DNA of 64,000 nucleotides, from assembly GCF_947623445.1 (NCBI RefSeq), contig NC_135241.1, positions 4,528,501-4,592,500 on the forward strand, read 5' to 3'. Each line of letters begins with the position of its first letter. Positions within the stretch are counted from its first letter, which is position 1. The notes below the pieces were generated by a model. It worked only from the letters and a program-made list of their open reading frames with translations. It was not told where the DNA came from and searched no databases. Positions 1 through 12,647 of the stretch are shown one piece after another. A program made the position numbers and the translations under genes. This DNA is from Clavelina lepadiformis. Its lineage: Eukaryota > Chordata > Ascidiacea > Aplousobranchia > Clavelinidae.

Positions 1-2
1 CG

Positions 3-2321
3 GAAGGGTTTTTCTCGTACAACAAAAAGTTAACGCATTTGGATCTAACTGGAAATTGCCTGTGGAAGTTTGTAGAAGACCCTTTCTTTTTGCCGTTGGA
101 ACATTTGATAGAATTAAATTTCGGTTTCAATAAGTTTTGTCTATTTCAAGGCCCTGTCCGGTCTGATGAAGCCCGAACCAACCACACTTTGCATTTGAGC
201 AGTGTTTACTCTAAAATGAAAAACTTGTCGGTGCTGTCGTTCGGTGCTTCGCACCATTTTCAGGCTTTTCCATCCTACCAAACCCATTTAAACTTTCACG
301 CAGTTGGTGCTCTGAGCCTATCAGCATTAGAAGGTTTGCCTCATCTTTCTAGAATTGAGCTGTCACATTGCAGAATAAAACTTTTTGACGCGAATGCTTT
401 CAACTATTTAACTAGTCTTGGCTCAGTAATTTTTTTGTCGTACAACAGTATAGGAATGAAAAATACCGATGACAATTCCAAAGCAGATGATAGTAATGGA
501 AATTTTGGCGGAAACTTTGAAAAGGAATTAGAGAAATTTTTTGATAAGAGTGCACACCTCGATGACCATTTGGCGCAGATCACGTCAAACAGGGTTGAAG
601 CCAATAAACAAACAAACAAACACGTGGAAAAACTTGGATCATCAAGAATGTGACCTTGGTTCAGTTCTTGACTTTTCGTCAAATTACATACTAAAAATAA
701 AAACGTATCTAAACAGGGCGACATGTCGTTTGTCTTCTCGACATGTCGTTTAATTCAATTGAACGTGTCGCTAAGGACGACTTGCTGAGTGTCAAGAATC
801 TTTGTTACTTGGATTTGCGTTCAAACCCAATAAAAAACATTCACCCAAACGCTTTTGCCACTTTAACATCTGCAAACGTTGAAGCTAAACAGCCCTAAAA
901 TTGTAAGCAAGTCGTTACTATTTCTCTCACAATTTCAGCATCCTTTGAAGCTTGAATACCGAGGCAGCGGAACTTCCCTGTTTTCTATTCTTGTTTTGAG
1001 CGCAAAGTTGACCGCAGCCGAAATTTATGATGTTGATTTTTCGGACAATATCATGTCGTTTGAAGACGAATTACTGCTCACAAAAATTTTCCGGATTTTT
1101 CCTGCCGCTCGGAAGATTTCCTTGCGAAAATGCGGAATCTCAAACCCAAGGATTTTACTAAGAAATTCGCAAGTAACCAGCATTGACCTGAGCGAAAATA
1201 AGTTGCCAGAGTTGCCCATGGAAACCCTGTGGGTAATGCGCGATTTGCTTGCCCTGTCCATATATTCGAACAAAATAAGTCAGCTGGACCGCCGTATGTT
1301 CGACTCAGTGCCACGCCTGACCTATCTCGACCTTTCGAACAACGAGATCAGTTACATTTGCCGAGATTTTTTCGCGGCAAACGCCAGCAATCTCAGAACT
1401 CTCTTTTTGAGAAACAACTACATATCTCAGATAACTAGCGACATATTTCCTATGAATTTTTTGGAGCACATCGAATTTCTTGATATCAGGTTGAACTCGA
1501 TCTCATGCAGTTGCGAACTGACCACAATTTTTGGTAAATGGCTTACGAAAGCGCCCTATACAATCGTACAACGTGTAGGGATCCTTCCTAAATGTACACC
1601 GTTAATCGACAGCAATTATGGTGGCTGCGTGAAGTGCTTTTCTTCAGGTTTATTTGCTGATCAGTCACTACTCAGTTATTCTGCCAACATCACCTGCCAA
1701 AGCGACTTTTATTTTAATATTTGCGTCAGTTTTTCGTCTTTTATCATCGCCTTTATTGTAGCGGGACTAGTCTTCACAAGCAAGCGTTGGAAACTGTGGT
1801 TAGCCAGTTACGCCACGAAAGCAATCATGTTTTCTGAAAAAAGTTATGACGACGACGACAACGACGACGACGACGATAGTTTTGCCTTCCACGCCTGTGT
1901 GGTTTATGACAAGGAAAATAGGAAAGTAGGAGATTGGGTAGACCAACACATGATTCCAAATCTAACGAACTGTCCACCGTTTTTTAAGATGACCGTTAAT
2001 GGCCGAGACGACCAATGTGGCAGTCTTCGTGTCAATCAGCTTTTAATGCAAATTCAGTCCAACCGAAAAACAATTGCTATCCTTACCGGCGACTACTGCA
2101 AATCAAACGTCGGACGTTACGTGTTGTCGGTCTTAGAATACCTGAAGTACAGCAAAGGACGCGACAAAGCCGTCCTTATAACTTTCGAGCGTGATGTCCT
2201 GGTTGGTGACATGATACGAAGGCGACTGCATGACCACGATTGGAGTTTGTCGCAAGTTCCAGAGGATGAAGATACATGGCCGATGTTTTGGGACGGGATG
2301 CGTCTGGCTCTAACTATTTGA
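3..2321 (+). CDS. Toll-like receptor, 3' part, reading frame interrupted (possible pseudogene)
   Basis: The window opens inside a leucine-rich-repeat region: frame 3 from base 3 reads LTHLDLTGN. LRRs continue to about 625, then the LRR reading moves to frame 1 (VLDFSSNYI), frame 2 (LDMSFNSIERV, about 740-870) and back to frame 3. From about 870 a long open frame gives further LRRs (IDLSENKLPELP, LTYLDLSNNEIS, LRTLFLRNNYIS), a Cys-rich LRRCT cap (CSCEL), one TM helix (FIIAFIVAGLVF), a poly-Asp run, and a TIR domain ending in the box-3 motif FW (PMFWDGMRLAL). TIR box 1 is atypical (FHACVVYD), and box 2 lacks the usual RDxxPG. TLRs sense microbial ligands and signal through TIR adaptors. The first shift lies at an (AAAC)4 run and the second at a 20-bp tandem duplication. 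The cause is a young pseudogene, allelic indels or assembly error. Family call is firm; function of this copy is not. Confidence 0.8.
606..621. repeat. (AAAC)4 microsatellite at a frame change
   Basis: Four perfect AAAC units lie inside the LRR coding region, where the LRR reading moves from frame 3 to frame 1. Gain or loss of one 4-bp unit would shift the frame. Confidence 0.8.
720..751. repeat. 20-bp tandem duplication in TLR LRR region
   Basis: The string GACATGTCGTTT starts at 720 and again at 740, so a 20-bp unit is partly duplicated in tandem. Twenty is not a multiple of three. The LRR reading moves from frame 1 to frame 2 at this point. Confidence 0.75.
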
Positions 2322-2483
2322 CACATTTTGTTTAACTTACAGGTGCATTATATTTAGATCGATTGGAAATATGTAGGGAAAATAGACCTGCGAAAACATT
2401 AGTTTTCATTATTGCAGCAAACCCTATCAATGCTCATTATCATAACATTAATCATGTCTTTAGTGAATTAACGTGATGTACAC

Positions 2484-3901
2484 TAGAGCCCTGTGTGGGC
2501 GAAGTTTTTCTGCCCGCACCCGCAAAGATCGCACCCACGCTGGTTAAATTGCGTAGACCTGTAATTCTTTATTTCTTTGCCCGTGCCCGCGCCTGCACCA
2601 TCCCTACAGGTCATTTGCGGCTGCCGATTTTTGTAAATGATTTGTTTGTACTTATCTAGTTTATGTACTCCTGTTGTTTATTAATTAAATTTACTACAGT
2701 ATGTTTTTAAACAACCGTGTACAAATACAATATTATTTATGCTGTTTCCCTTAAGCAAAGCGTCTTATGTTGACAAAATGGCCTGCTAAGCTGGAGGTTT
2801 TCGTTCACTTACAGCACTGGTAGCCATAACACATAAAACATTACGTGCTATTTTTTACCAAATTTAACGACGGTTCAAGGCAGCTTGCTCTTTCCAACTA
2901 ACCTTAGACGGTGGATTTTAGACGATTGTTTATTGCTTATGCAGGACAGAGCTCGACAATAAGACGGGAGTAAAATTAATTAAAATCGTAAAAATGGAGC
3001 CGAGAGACATTAAGCGTTGGTTGGCGATTGACGATCTGGATATTTTGTCTTAAGTTTTTGGCCTTGTTTAGTAACAGATAAATCAACAGGTCTGTCATTG
3101 GTCTATAATCTATAATTCTATATAGATCACTGGACCTCTTTTTTGATTTGCTTTGTGATAAAGCAACAATTGCCTGTCACCTTGATGCCATGTTCTTTTG
3201 CGAGTCAGGATCGTTAATCTGATAAAATCAGCTTGAAACTATCTCATAAACAATTACCTTCCTACTGTGATTGGATGGTTTGACGTAATAACAAAATGAG
3301 GGAAACAATGTTTGACACAATGTTTATTGTGATGTAAACAAAAGGAACTGATATAATTGTGTTTAACAAAAGTAAATTCAATCACTAGATCAGTGATTCC
3401 CAAACTGTGTGCCGCGGCACACTAGTGTGCCGCCACAGATTCTCAGGTGTGCCGCGAATCTGTTTGGAATTTTGGAAAAGAACTGTATAAATATTTAAAA
3501 TAAGGCAAGCAGACAAGCATATGCGACTTAAAAGCTTTCTAGCTGCTTCAATAGCTGAGAAATAAGCACATGTGACGATGAAACCAATTATAGCATTGTC
3601 GATAGAGTAGGGTAATTTTTTAAAGCAACATTTCTTCTCTTGTAAGTGTGCCGCGAGCGTTTTCTAATTTTTCTAGTGTGCCACAAGCTGAAAAAGTTTG
3701 GGAACCACTGCACTAGATGGATAAAACCCGTAATGATTACAATGTGGGCACCCGCATTCTTAAAAACCATACCGCAACCACCCCCATGATCACAGCAAAG
3801 CTCTTGCGGGTACCCAGTACCCACTACCCACAACTGCCCCGTGGATATGGGTACCCGCAACCAGCGCAGGATAAGTAAGCCTATACCCGGTCAGAGCTGT
3901 A
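2484..3901. mobile_element. Decayed hAT-like element, split by a second hAT MITE
   Basis: The left end TAGAGCCCTG and the reverse complement of the right end, TACAGCTCTG, match at 8 of 10 bases. The flanks ATGTACAC (2476-2483) and ATGTATAT (3902-3909) look like an aged 8-bp target duplication (6 of 8). Both sub-terminal regions are rich in CCCGC/GGGTA blocks. No transposase frame is visible. The 320-bp MITE at 3391-3710 is nested inside. The ends are imperfect, so the call is tentative. Confidence 0.4.
3391..3710. mobile_element. Non-autonomous hAT (Charlie-like) MITE
   Basis: The 320-bp element starts CAGTGATTCCCAAACT and ends AGTTTGGGAACCACTG, imperfect terminal inverted repeats typical of hAT. 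It is bounded by a perfect 8-bp direct duplication CACTAGAT (3383-3390 and 3711-3718). Sub-terminal GTGTGCCGC motifs recur next to the hAT transposase relic at 33410-34135, suggesting one family. The perfect duplication suggests a fairly recent insertion, into the older repeat at 2484-3901. Confidence 0.9.
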
Positions 3902-3909
3902 ATGTATAT

Positions 3910-5093
3910 TACAATATTGTGCAATGATGTATACATCATACACTATTTCTTTTGAAAGCCTATTTTTGTCTCATTTCAACTGTACAAATATTTTGTGTGT
4001 TGTAGACAGTAATATATATATATAAGTTAAACGATGTTACCACATCTTATACGGCCTTATGCTCGCTTGAGCCGACATCGAATGGCGTTTGTATATATCG
4101 CCAGGAGCTTAACACACCGTCCAGAAGCGCAGCTCTGACATTGTTTATTACTTTAATTAAAATGCTTAATACGACGATATAATCGATAAATCTTAAACAT
4201 TAATCTTCGATTAAAATGTTACAAAATATTTCATGGTTAAGCGAGCAAAGAAATGATCGCGAAGTAAAAAAGAAATTCAATCACTTGCACGAATCGCGAA
4301 TACAGAAAAAAAAGTTTGCAAGCGTAATGGTCAAGCATTGATGCGATAAATGAGCATTAACCGGTCACTTGTTACGTTACAATTGCTTTCATAAAAGTTT
4401 GCTCAAATGTTTTATCAATTAATTAATATAACAACAAATAATAACAACAAAATCATTATTAGACAAAGCATAAACACATGGCTTGTATATTACTCAACCA
4501 AGACTATAGACAAGCCGCATGACAAACCGCAGGCCAAAAAGCTGAACAAAAACAACATTATATTCAACGTTGACTAAAATGTGTTCTTCTGCAGGGTCGG
4601 GAGAACATGCAGTAGCATAGCCACCAATATTCAGCGTCAACCTCTAACGGCGGGTTATGGTGTCTAGAGGCTTTTTTATCTTTACGCAAACAAGCTTACT
4701 TATAATAATTCCATATATCAATTTTAGGTAATGGATAACACAGGATTAGTATGTAGAAGTATAGTTTCCGAAGGCCTGCCTTTTGATTTCGCCCATGCTC
4801 ATTGTTTCGTAAGTAATACATTATTCGTGGAAAATGTGACAGTGGCGTATGGTGAAACTTCGAAGGCAGCATATGGTCGTTTGTGAAGCATGTTCAATTT
4901 AAACATACAGTTCAGTATTGACAAAACGTCATCATATATTCTCTTCGCTTTTGAAAATGGGCAGTTAAAACCGTTTGTTCGAGAATCATGTTTGTCAAAC
5001 AAACCATCCACTAGTCAATAATTAAGCTGTGTTTACAGAGACTTTTTGAAAATGCACTAAGTAACTCACTGTTTGCCGGTACACGCACGTCTT
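3910..5093. other. Intergenic, no gene recognised
   Basis: AT-rich sequence between the repeat cluster and the 3' end of the plectin-repeat gene. It should hold that gene's 3' untranslated region. I see no convincing coding frame, RNA gene or bounded repeat. Confidence 0.5.
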
Positions 5094-8000
5094 TTACGGC
5101 AACGTTACATGGCTTTTCCAATAATCCTTTTTCTGCCGCTTTTTGTAAATTGGTAAAAGCAGCAAGGACGTCTCCTTATCCACGATACAACGCTCCATTA
5201 GCCGCAGGTAAGTCAGATTCTCGTTGGTATTTGGATCAAAAAATCCCTTTGTATCATCCGACGAGTCTTCTAAGATCTTGTTCAGGCGTTCATCGAATAA
5301 ACCGCGCTCGAACGCGACGTCTACGGGGACCCGGTGATTAGCTAGAGGATCAATGATGCCTCCTGTGGCGATCTGAGCTTCTAGGAGACGAATTCCGTGA
5401 CTTTGCACTATCAGATTACGCTTCATTGCTTCGAACAAAGACAGAGGCTTGTCAGAAAGTCGCGATGTGTATCCCGAAACCGCCTTTTCCGCTCTAGACA
5501 GTGCGGATGAAACAAAACGGTCAACAAGGTCTTCTTTCACGGCTTCATCCACATCCATCTTTGCGCCATTGTAAGGGTTGATGATGCTACCGGTGGCTGC
5601 CTGTGCTTCTAGCAAGCTTACTGCTGTCCCTCGCCGAATCGTACGGTTCTTGCTAGCGTCGTTCAGAGACATTTTCTCCCCAGTTTCCATCATAAGTATG
5701 CCGGCGATAGGTTCTTTTCCACAGAGGTACTGACTCAGGTCGTCTGCAACTTCTTCCTCGTTAACTGAGCCGTCTTCCAGCTTTTTAACGGTACCCTCGT
5801 TTACCAGCTTTGCTTGTATCAGATCTAAAAGTCTTACCATCTTTCTCCAGCCAGACTTAAAGACAATTTCCTCACGTTTTTTCTTTGGAGCTTCTGAGAT
5901 CTCTACGGTATCGATTGATGGTGCCGATTCGCCTTTTTCAACTTGGCTAGGTTTTTCCTCACTATTTTCCTCCTTCTCATTTTCTGAAGAACTTGATGAT
6001 GTAGATTGCTCTTGGTCGGCATCTTGCTTGGTCTCAGGAACCGGTTTGTCTTCCTCCCGGGAACTTGCACTAGACTCTTCGCTATCGGAACTGTTTTCGC
6101 TTGACGACTCCTTTTCTTGACTTGCATCCTTCGTGTTCTTTTCTGTGGACGCTGGTGCCGTAGGAGTCATGGTTTCCATTACTGTTTCAGAGTCAGAATC
6201 GGCAAAACTGCTGTCAACGCTGGAAGCAGATTCCACTTTCTTTGCTGACCCTTCGGCATCGGAGCTACTTCCGCTCGACGGCTCCTTCTCTTGATTTGCG
6301 TCCACGTTGTTCGCTTTTGCGGAGGTTGGTGTCGTAGCAGGATGCAAGCTTTCTGTTACTATTTGCGAGTTAGAATCGGCAGAACTGCTGTCAACGCTAG
6401 AAGCAGATTTCACATCTTCTGCAGGCTCTGGTATAACTGGAGTTGAATTCTTCTGGGACACATTCTTATTTCCATCGCTTACATCTTCATCCGAAGTGGT
6501 CGTCGTCATCTTCTCAATACGGCTAACGTCTTCATCTGAACCCAATGGTTTGCTGTTACTTGTTGCGCTATCTGCCGCAGCCTCCAGGTTTGTTTGATGC
6601 TCAATGTCATGAAGTTCTGGTTTTTCAACATCAACGGACTGAGATAGAGAAATTTCTACGGCCGAAACCGCCTCTTTTCGGATGTCGGAAGATGAAACTT
6701 CATTTTCTTCATCAGAGTCGCTTTCGGAAGACGACGATGAAGATGATGATGATTCGATATTTTCCTTGGAGCTATCCTTGTCATCGTGAACTTCATTTTG
6801 TACCTCTATATTGACTTCAAGAATTGGCTGACCTAAGTTATCTGGGATTTCATCTTTAGATCTAGCTTCTTTTGTGGTAGCCGCAAGAGCATCTGCTGTT
6901 GAGGATCCATCTCTATCTTTGTCTGATGTTGAGGAGCTATCTGACACTGGGCGATCTAATTGACGATCAGTAGACGTTGCAGTTTCTTCCTCGTATATTT
7001 CAGGTGGCTTTGTTGTGATAACGGGAGTTTCTGAAATTTCTTCTTCCGATGAGGAACTATCACTAGATCCTGAAGGATCTGCTTTAATATCACCAAAATC
7101 TTCATCTTTGGATGATTTCTTGGTCTCCAGTTCCCGACTGCTATCTGATGATGAAGAGTAATCAGCAGAAACAACCTCAAGACTCGCTTCTGTAACGACC
7201 TTTTCTTGAGAAGAAGCTGCAGCGGCATATTCTGTCTTCTTAAGAGTAACTTTGGTAGATTCAGTTGCAATGACGATCGCCTCCTCTGTCTTTACGTCAA
7301 CAGTTTGCTCGAGTACAAGGTTGTCTTCTCTCTGCATATGCAAATACCCTTCATCGCTGCCAATGATAACGATCTTGTCATCCACGCTCGACACTGTCTC
7401 GACAAACTTAGTCGTATCGCTCGATTCTTGGGAAGAAGAACTGCTGCTTTCACTGCTAGTCGACAATGCTCTTTCTTCTCTTTTGACGTCGTTTACCGTA
7501 ACCAGTGGTTCTTCCACATCACCACTTGCTTGCGAAGGTCCACCAGAAATGGGTCGACTGAGATCTTCATCAGGTTGGCTACTTTCGTTGGTAGATGGTT
7601 CTCCGCTTGGACTACCGTCGCTTACGGGAGACTCTTGCGTCTCATCCTTTTCATTTTGTGCTTCGACTTTAGCATCTGTTACATCTGTAACTACTTTTTC
7701 AGTAAAAGCCTGACTCTGTTCTTCGTTTAAGGGAACCGAAGTGCTCTCTGTGAACCTAACTTCTTCGTATTCGTCGATAATTGGTATATCAGCACGATCG
7801 ACAAGTGCAGGTTGTTTTCGTCCATCTCCGACATCCTTCTCCATCTCGGACACGTCATTTTTCTCATAGTCGTCACTGTTCGAGCTGCTGCTTGACGACG
7901 ATCTACGGGATGATCCTTTCTCAACCTCTTTACCCAAATTCATGATTCCTCCGTTTACTCCGTTTAACGAAGGATGACTGGCGTTTATTGCTCCTGCTGA

Positions 8001-8762
8001 GTTTTCATCCCTTAAAGCTGTCTTCGACTTCGTGGTCTCCTCAACTAAGGGAACATTTTCATTACTTAAATCATCGTCCAAAAGTTCTTTGTCAATCGAA
8101 GACTCCTCTGGGACAGGCCTGCAATAAATTCACGACATAGTTAAATGTCACTTGCTTAACCTGTGCCACATGTTGGATTAAAGGGAAAAACTACGCATTC
8201 TGCGTGAAAAATAATCCTTTTTGTTTCAGTATTGTCCTGTACAACACCCGTATATAAAAGAAATACTCGTAATATCAATATTATAAAGTTACGTTCGCAA
8301 CGCTATAACCACGATACTTGATGTTGTAAGATTATTTTACGCGGGTTTCTATACACACGACACACGTACATGCAAAGAATAGCTTGAGGCGTTCAACACG
8401 ATTTTACTAAACTGAAACGTTTAGGAATGATATTTGTAATTGTAACATTGGTTATATGATTTCCCAACCTGATGTTAACTTGTTCGTCCTTGTCGGGATA
8501 CAGTGGCATTTGAGCACCATCTAAAAAGGAGTGGAAATTAACAAAACGTGTGCCAACTATAAAGCACTCTGCACCTGACATTTATAGGCCTACGTTCATC
8601 AAAATCTAGTCATCCATTAGAATTAGGCAATAGAAATTTAAAAAGTTCTGCCATTTGCAAAACAACAAAGGTGGCGATTTTGCATGTTGTTATCTTACCT
8701 TTCTGTTTTTTGCCCCGCTTTTTCTTCTTGCGTCCACCACAGCAACCTAACAGAAAACTCAT
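5094..8762 (-). CDS. Ser/Glu-rich protein with C-terminal plectin repeats and Cys/Lys-rich N-terminus
   Basis: Three exons join in phase: 8762-8699, 8520-8469 and 8118-5094, giving about 1046 residues. Exon 1 encodes MSFLLGCCGG followed by a Lys/Arg run. The CysCys-plus-basic start resembles palmitoylated or electrostatic membrane anchors (inference). Residues about 50-790 are acidic, Ser/Asp/Glu-rich and low-complexity, with many CK2-like sites, and are probably disordered. Residues about 795-1046 hold plectin-type repeats: LLEAQAATGSIINPYNGAKM, then RLLEAQIATGGIIDP, then a final FFDPNTNENLTYLRLMERC block like plectin/epiplakin. In plakins these repeats bind intermediate filaments. Spectrin repeats, actin-binding domain and coiled coil are all absent, so this is not a standard plakin. 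Donor and acceptor sites are consensus and both introns keep frame. Start is supported by splicing, not by transcript data. Confidence 0.85.
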
Positions 8763-11700
8763 CCTTGCAGCTCTGTACAGCTAGATGCGGTCTCAGTGAT
8801 AATAGCAAAGCAGCCTATAATAATAGGTTGTTAGTTTGCAGTTTAGTATCTATACTCCGTTGGAACTGGCGCACCCTTAAATTAAACAAACACCGGTCAC
8901 ACGTGAATAGCGCGTCATGTTTACCCAGTCATTGACCGGTACAGTACACAAGGCTGATTGAGGCTTGGGAACTTGGATGATCTATATCACGCCGTTATGG
9001 CCGATAACTTTATTACCCGGAGTCTAACCGCCTGAAAAAGCAATCAACCAATAAATTAGCGCCTGTTAAACTTTGAATGTCACAAGCGAATCTTGAACCT
9101 TTACTGAACTCCCGTAGGACCACGAAATAATGTAAGACAAAACGACTGTTTCGCGCTTAGACCAGTTGTTTCTACTCGGTCGGGTACCCTATTTCTGGTG
9201 GTAGGCTTTCTCTCAAATTATTATAATAACGTGGAAAATGAAAACAATTACGACACTAGTATCTAACATTATAGTAAAACTATAGAAGCCAAGCTTTTAC
9301 ATCTAAAGCTAATGCCCTTTTGCTGGTCACCTGTCGCGAATAATAATGGCATATAGGTTAATTGATAAAGATATTAATTCGAGTACGTTTAAGAGCCCAA
9401 ACTTTGTCAGCCTGTCTCCAGACATGCTTTAGAGTAAACAGTCTGTGATACGCCGCAGGTTCTAATGACGGCTGACGCAAATATCAAACTTTTTTTACAA
9501 TTGCACGCAAAGTTATTTGACTGCGCTACGTTTGCGTCCAATCTGAAATATCAACGCACAACTTAATGCAAGCAATACACATGGCGATGTTACTTACGAA
9601 TCTAGAATATATTTCTGGTATAGTAATTACGCTTCTGAAACATCTTGCAGACATCGTAACGCAATTAACCGTAAGATTTCGTTTCAGTGCAAAGTATAGT
9701 TGAATTCTGACAGAAGCTAATATTATTCTCTAAACTAAACAACTGTTTCAAAAAAGTCGAAGTATGAACGGTTTACACTGCTTTTAAAACTTTACAGCAC
9801 ACAAACAGCAAAACAAAAAACCGTCAAACTGCTCGTGTTGCGTCATCGACATTTTATCAAACGCAATGAACTGTATACTGCCTGTTTATGGACAACAACG
9901 GTACCAACTCCAACCCGCCATATGAATAACGTTGAGCAGCACGCGACAGCGAATTGTAGAGCATATTATGTCTCGCCATTGTCTGTAGTGGGGGTTTTCA
10001 ACCTTTTTCGCGGCTCACAAAACAAACAACTCTTAGGCGACGACACATCATTTAATCCAACTTAAGATTCCGGTTTTTCTGATAAAAGCGATTTTTTTTC
10101 TGTTATAGGCTTTCATCAAGTGTTGCCTGAATTTTAAAATGCTCCTGTGAACCACAGGTAAAGAAGCAGGGTCGTTAAAATTTTGATAATATAGAACATA
10201 ACAACGACGCTTAGTATATTAGGCCGATCACTTAACTGCTAGAATGATTAAGAGAGAATTGTTTTTGTAACCGCTACGCAAGTGAGATAATTGCTTCGCG
10301 AAAAGTTCGAGCAAATACGCTCAATCGAGAAATATCATTGGATTTGTTTTAAATCAAACTGTGGGAGCATACTAAGGGCTATTATAAAGTAAAAGTATTG
10401 GCTGTGAAATGGCTTATAAAGCGAGTAAGCTACTTTTGTTGCAGCAGGTGCAATTGATATGATTGAAACGTATTACGCGCCACGCATATATATAGTTGAA
10501 TAAAGATATTCATAAAATTAGGAGTTATAACGGAATTACTTATCACTTAAGGTCAATTGCAATTAAATAACTTTTTAATCATTTTGACCTTACGCCTACC
10601 ATTTATTTCGTGTCTTGGGTCAATTTATCGTGGAAAGAAACTTGTTGTTGATCTCTTCCATAAAATAACCGAAGCAGACATGCGTCATGAATCTTTCAAA
10701 TATATCTATGTTGTTTAACAAGATCACGTTCAAAGCTGTTTTGTCAAGCTTACACTTGTCTGATACGAACTTTGCGGTTTACGGCGATTTAGAAATATCG
10801 CTGTCTTGGCTTGACGGTCGGATTTCAGTCTATAGCCGACCACTTAAAGTTACGTAGGCACTGCTATAAGAACTTAACCATCCTTATCTAAAAGATGGCT
10901 TTGTTTGAACTTGCGCAACACTTAAGGTTTCAAGGTTCAATGTAGGACGAAGCTGGCAAATTGAACAAAAGACAACACGATTTTGAAGTAGGCCAGCGTA
11001 TGGAAACTCTTATCACATACTATATCAACAATTTATAGACTCTACGCAATGTCAACGTTTGCGTTTAAAAAATGCGCAACGCTTATGAGGTGCTGGTAAT
11101 CAGGAAATCGTTTCATCCCAATGCTTGCTTCAATGTTTATTGGACGTTATCTTTGGTCGGTAGTCATCGGGCAAAGGATCGACGAGAGATTTATTTTTAA
11201 CTGTTTTTCGTCCTCGTCTTTGCCATTAACATATATCAATTTCACATAAAATTTACACCAGCTTCAAATAACTAAAAATGAGCAGATAAAACTGTATTTA
11301 AAATTGTTGTGGTTTGGCAAAGTTTCGATTTTTTATGCTCGAAAAATCATGTGAGAAATGTAAAACTAAACAAGATGTAGAATTGTACATGGTATATAAG
11401 GGAAGTGATAAAAATTACAACACAAAATGTGAACGTTCAATTTTTGTTAAAGCTTTTAATGGAATAGCAAGTAAGCGTATAAAATCTGCAGTTTTAATTT
11501 TTAATAGAATTTACAGATAGGTTTGGCCAACGTTAGCGTGGAAAAAATGCCGTTCCTAAAAAATTTAAAATAAAATGTTCAAACAACAATACAGTTTGCT
11601 GCAGAAGTTTTGAGAAATTAAAACAGCTTTCATCATTGTTCAGCTTGCTAGTGCTGTATGGGTTACACCATAATAGCCTACTTTATGTTACACCTCGCGC

Positions 11701-12647
11701 TTGTTGTAGTTGCAATAGAAGCAAAATGCTTTTTCAAAACGCTCAAATTAACCTTAGTAAAAACTGCTTTTGTGGTTACTCTAACGAAAGTTTGAAATAC
11801 AAAGCATAATAGTTTGCGTATAGTTAAAAGAACGTTTATCAAAAGACATCTACAATAGTTATTAGTTAAACATCAGTTACTGTATATATAAACCTCATGC
11901 ATTCTTTACTATCGACTTTGGTTTATTTTACGTATTGTAATACCTCAACAGCTGCTATAAACACAGCATACAGACTTTCTTTTCTACGCAATACCGAAGA
12001 AAAACGCAAAGTCTGTAGTACAATAAAACAAAAAACTTGCTATAAAATTGCGTTATTTTTTATCAAAATATAAACCCTGATTAAATTCACAAACACCTTC
12101 CTCGTATAAAGTTTTTTTATAAAGTTTGCAACATCACTTTGAGATACTGAAGTTGTCTGCTCCGATGTGCCTCCAGTTAATATTTTTTAATTTTTGATTA
12201 AAAACACAAATTAAAATAAATTTCATCGATGTTTTTGTCAAGCTAAATAACCGATATCGAAAATCATAAAAATATTTACTGTTAAAATAAACAGTAGTTA
12301 ACAGTGTCAGAACTGTTAAAATCGAGAATTGAACATTTCAAACACTTTTCTATGATTCTTGTAAAAAATGCAACATTAATTTGATCAATTGCATGAAAAG
12401 TATCGCAAATTTCTAGGCAGTTTCAACCTCAAACGTATACAATAAATACGACGTTTATCAAACAAAATACACATAAAAGCTTTTGTAACGGTATAGTCAT
12501 TTCAGCGGTATATACAGTACATTACACTTTTGTAATTATCTTACAACTTTCAAAAAATAAATTTTATTAGCTTATGTTTATGGCTATTAGTTGTAATTGT
12601 TATAGTCCGCGTTGTGGTGAGAAATATAACGCGTTAAATTTAAGATA
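8763..12647. other. Long gene-poor interval
   Basis: About 3.9 kb, AT-rich. It should contain the promoter of the plectin-repeat gene on its left and the 3' untranslated region of PPxY gene A on its right. No coding frame with recognisable domains, tRNA or bounded repeat was found. Short open frames here (for example 9835-10065 and 11314-11520) look like chance. Confidence 0.5.

Noticed and set aside
6307-7730. Several + strand open frames opposite the plectin-repeat gene
   Set aside because: They are antisense shadows of a long Ser-rich coding exon with strong plectin-repeat and splice support on the minus strand.
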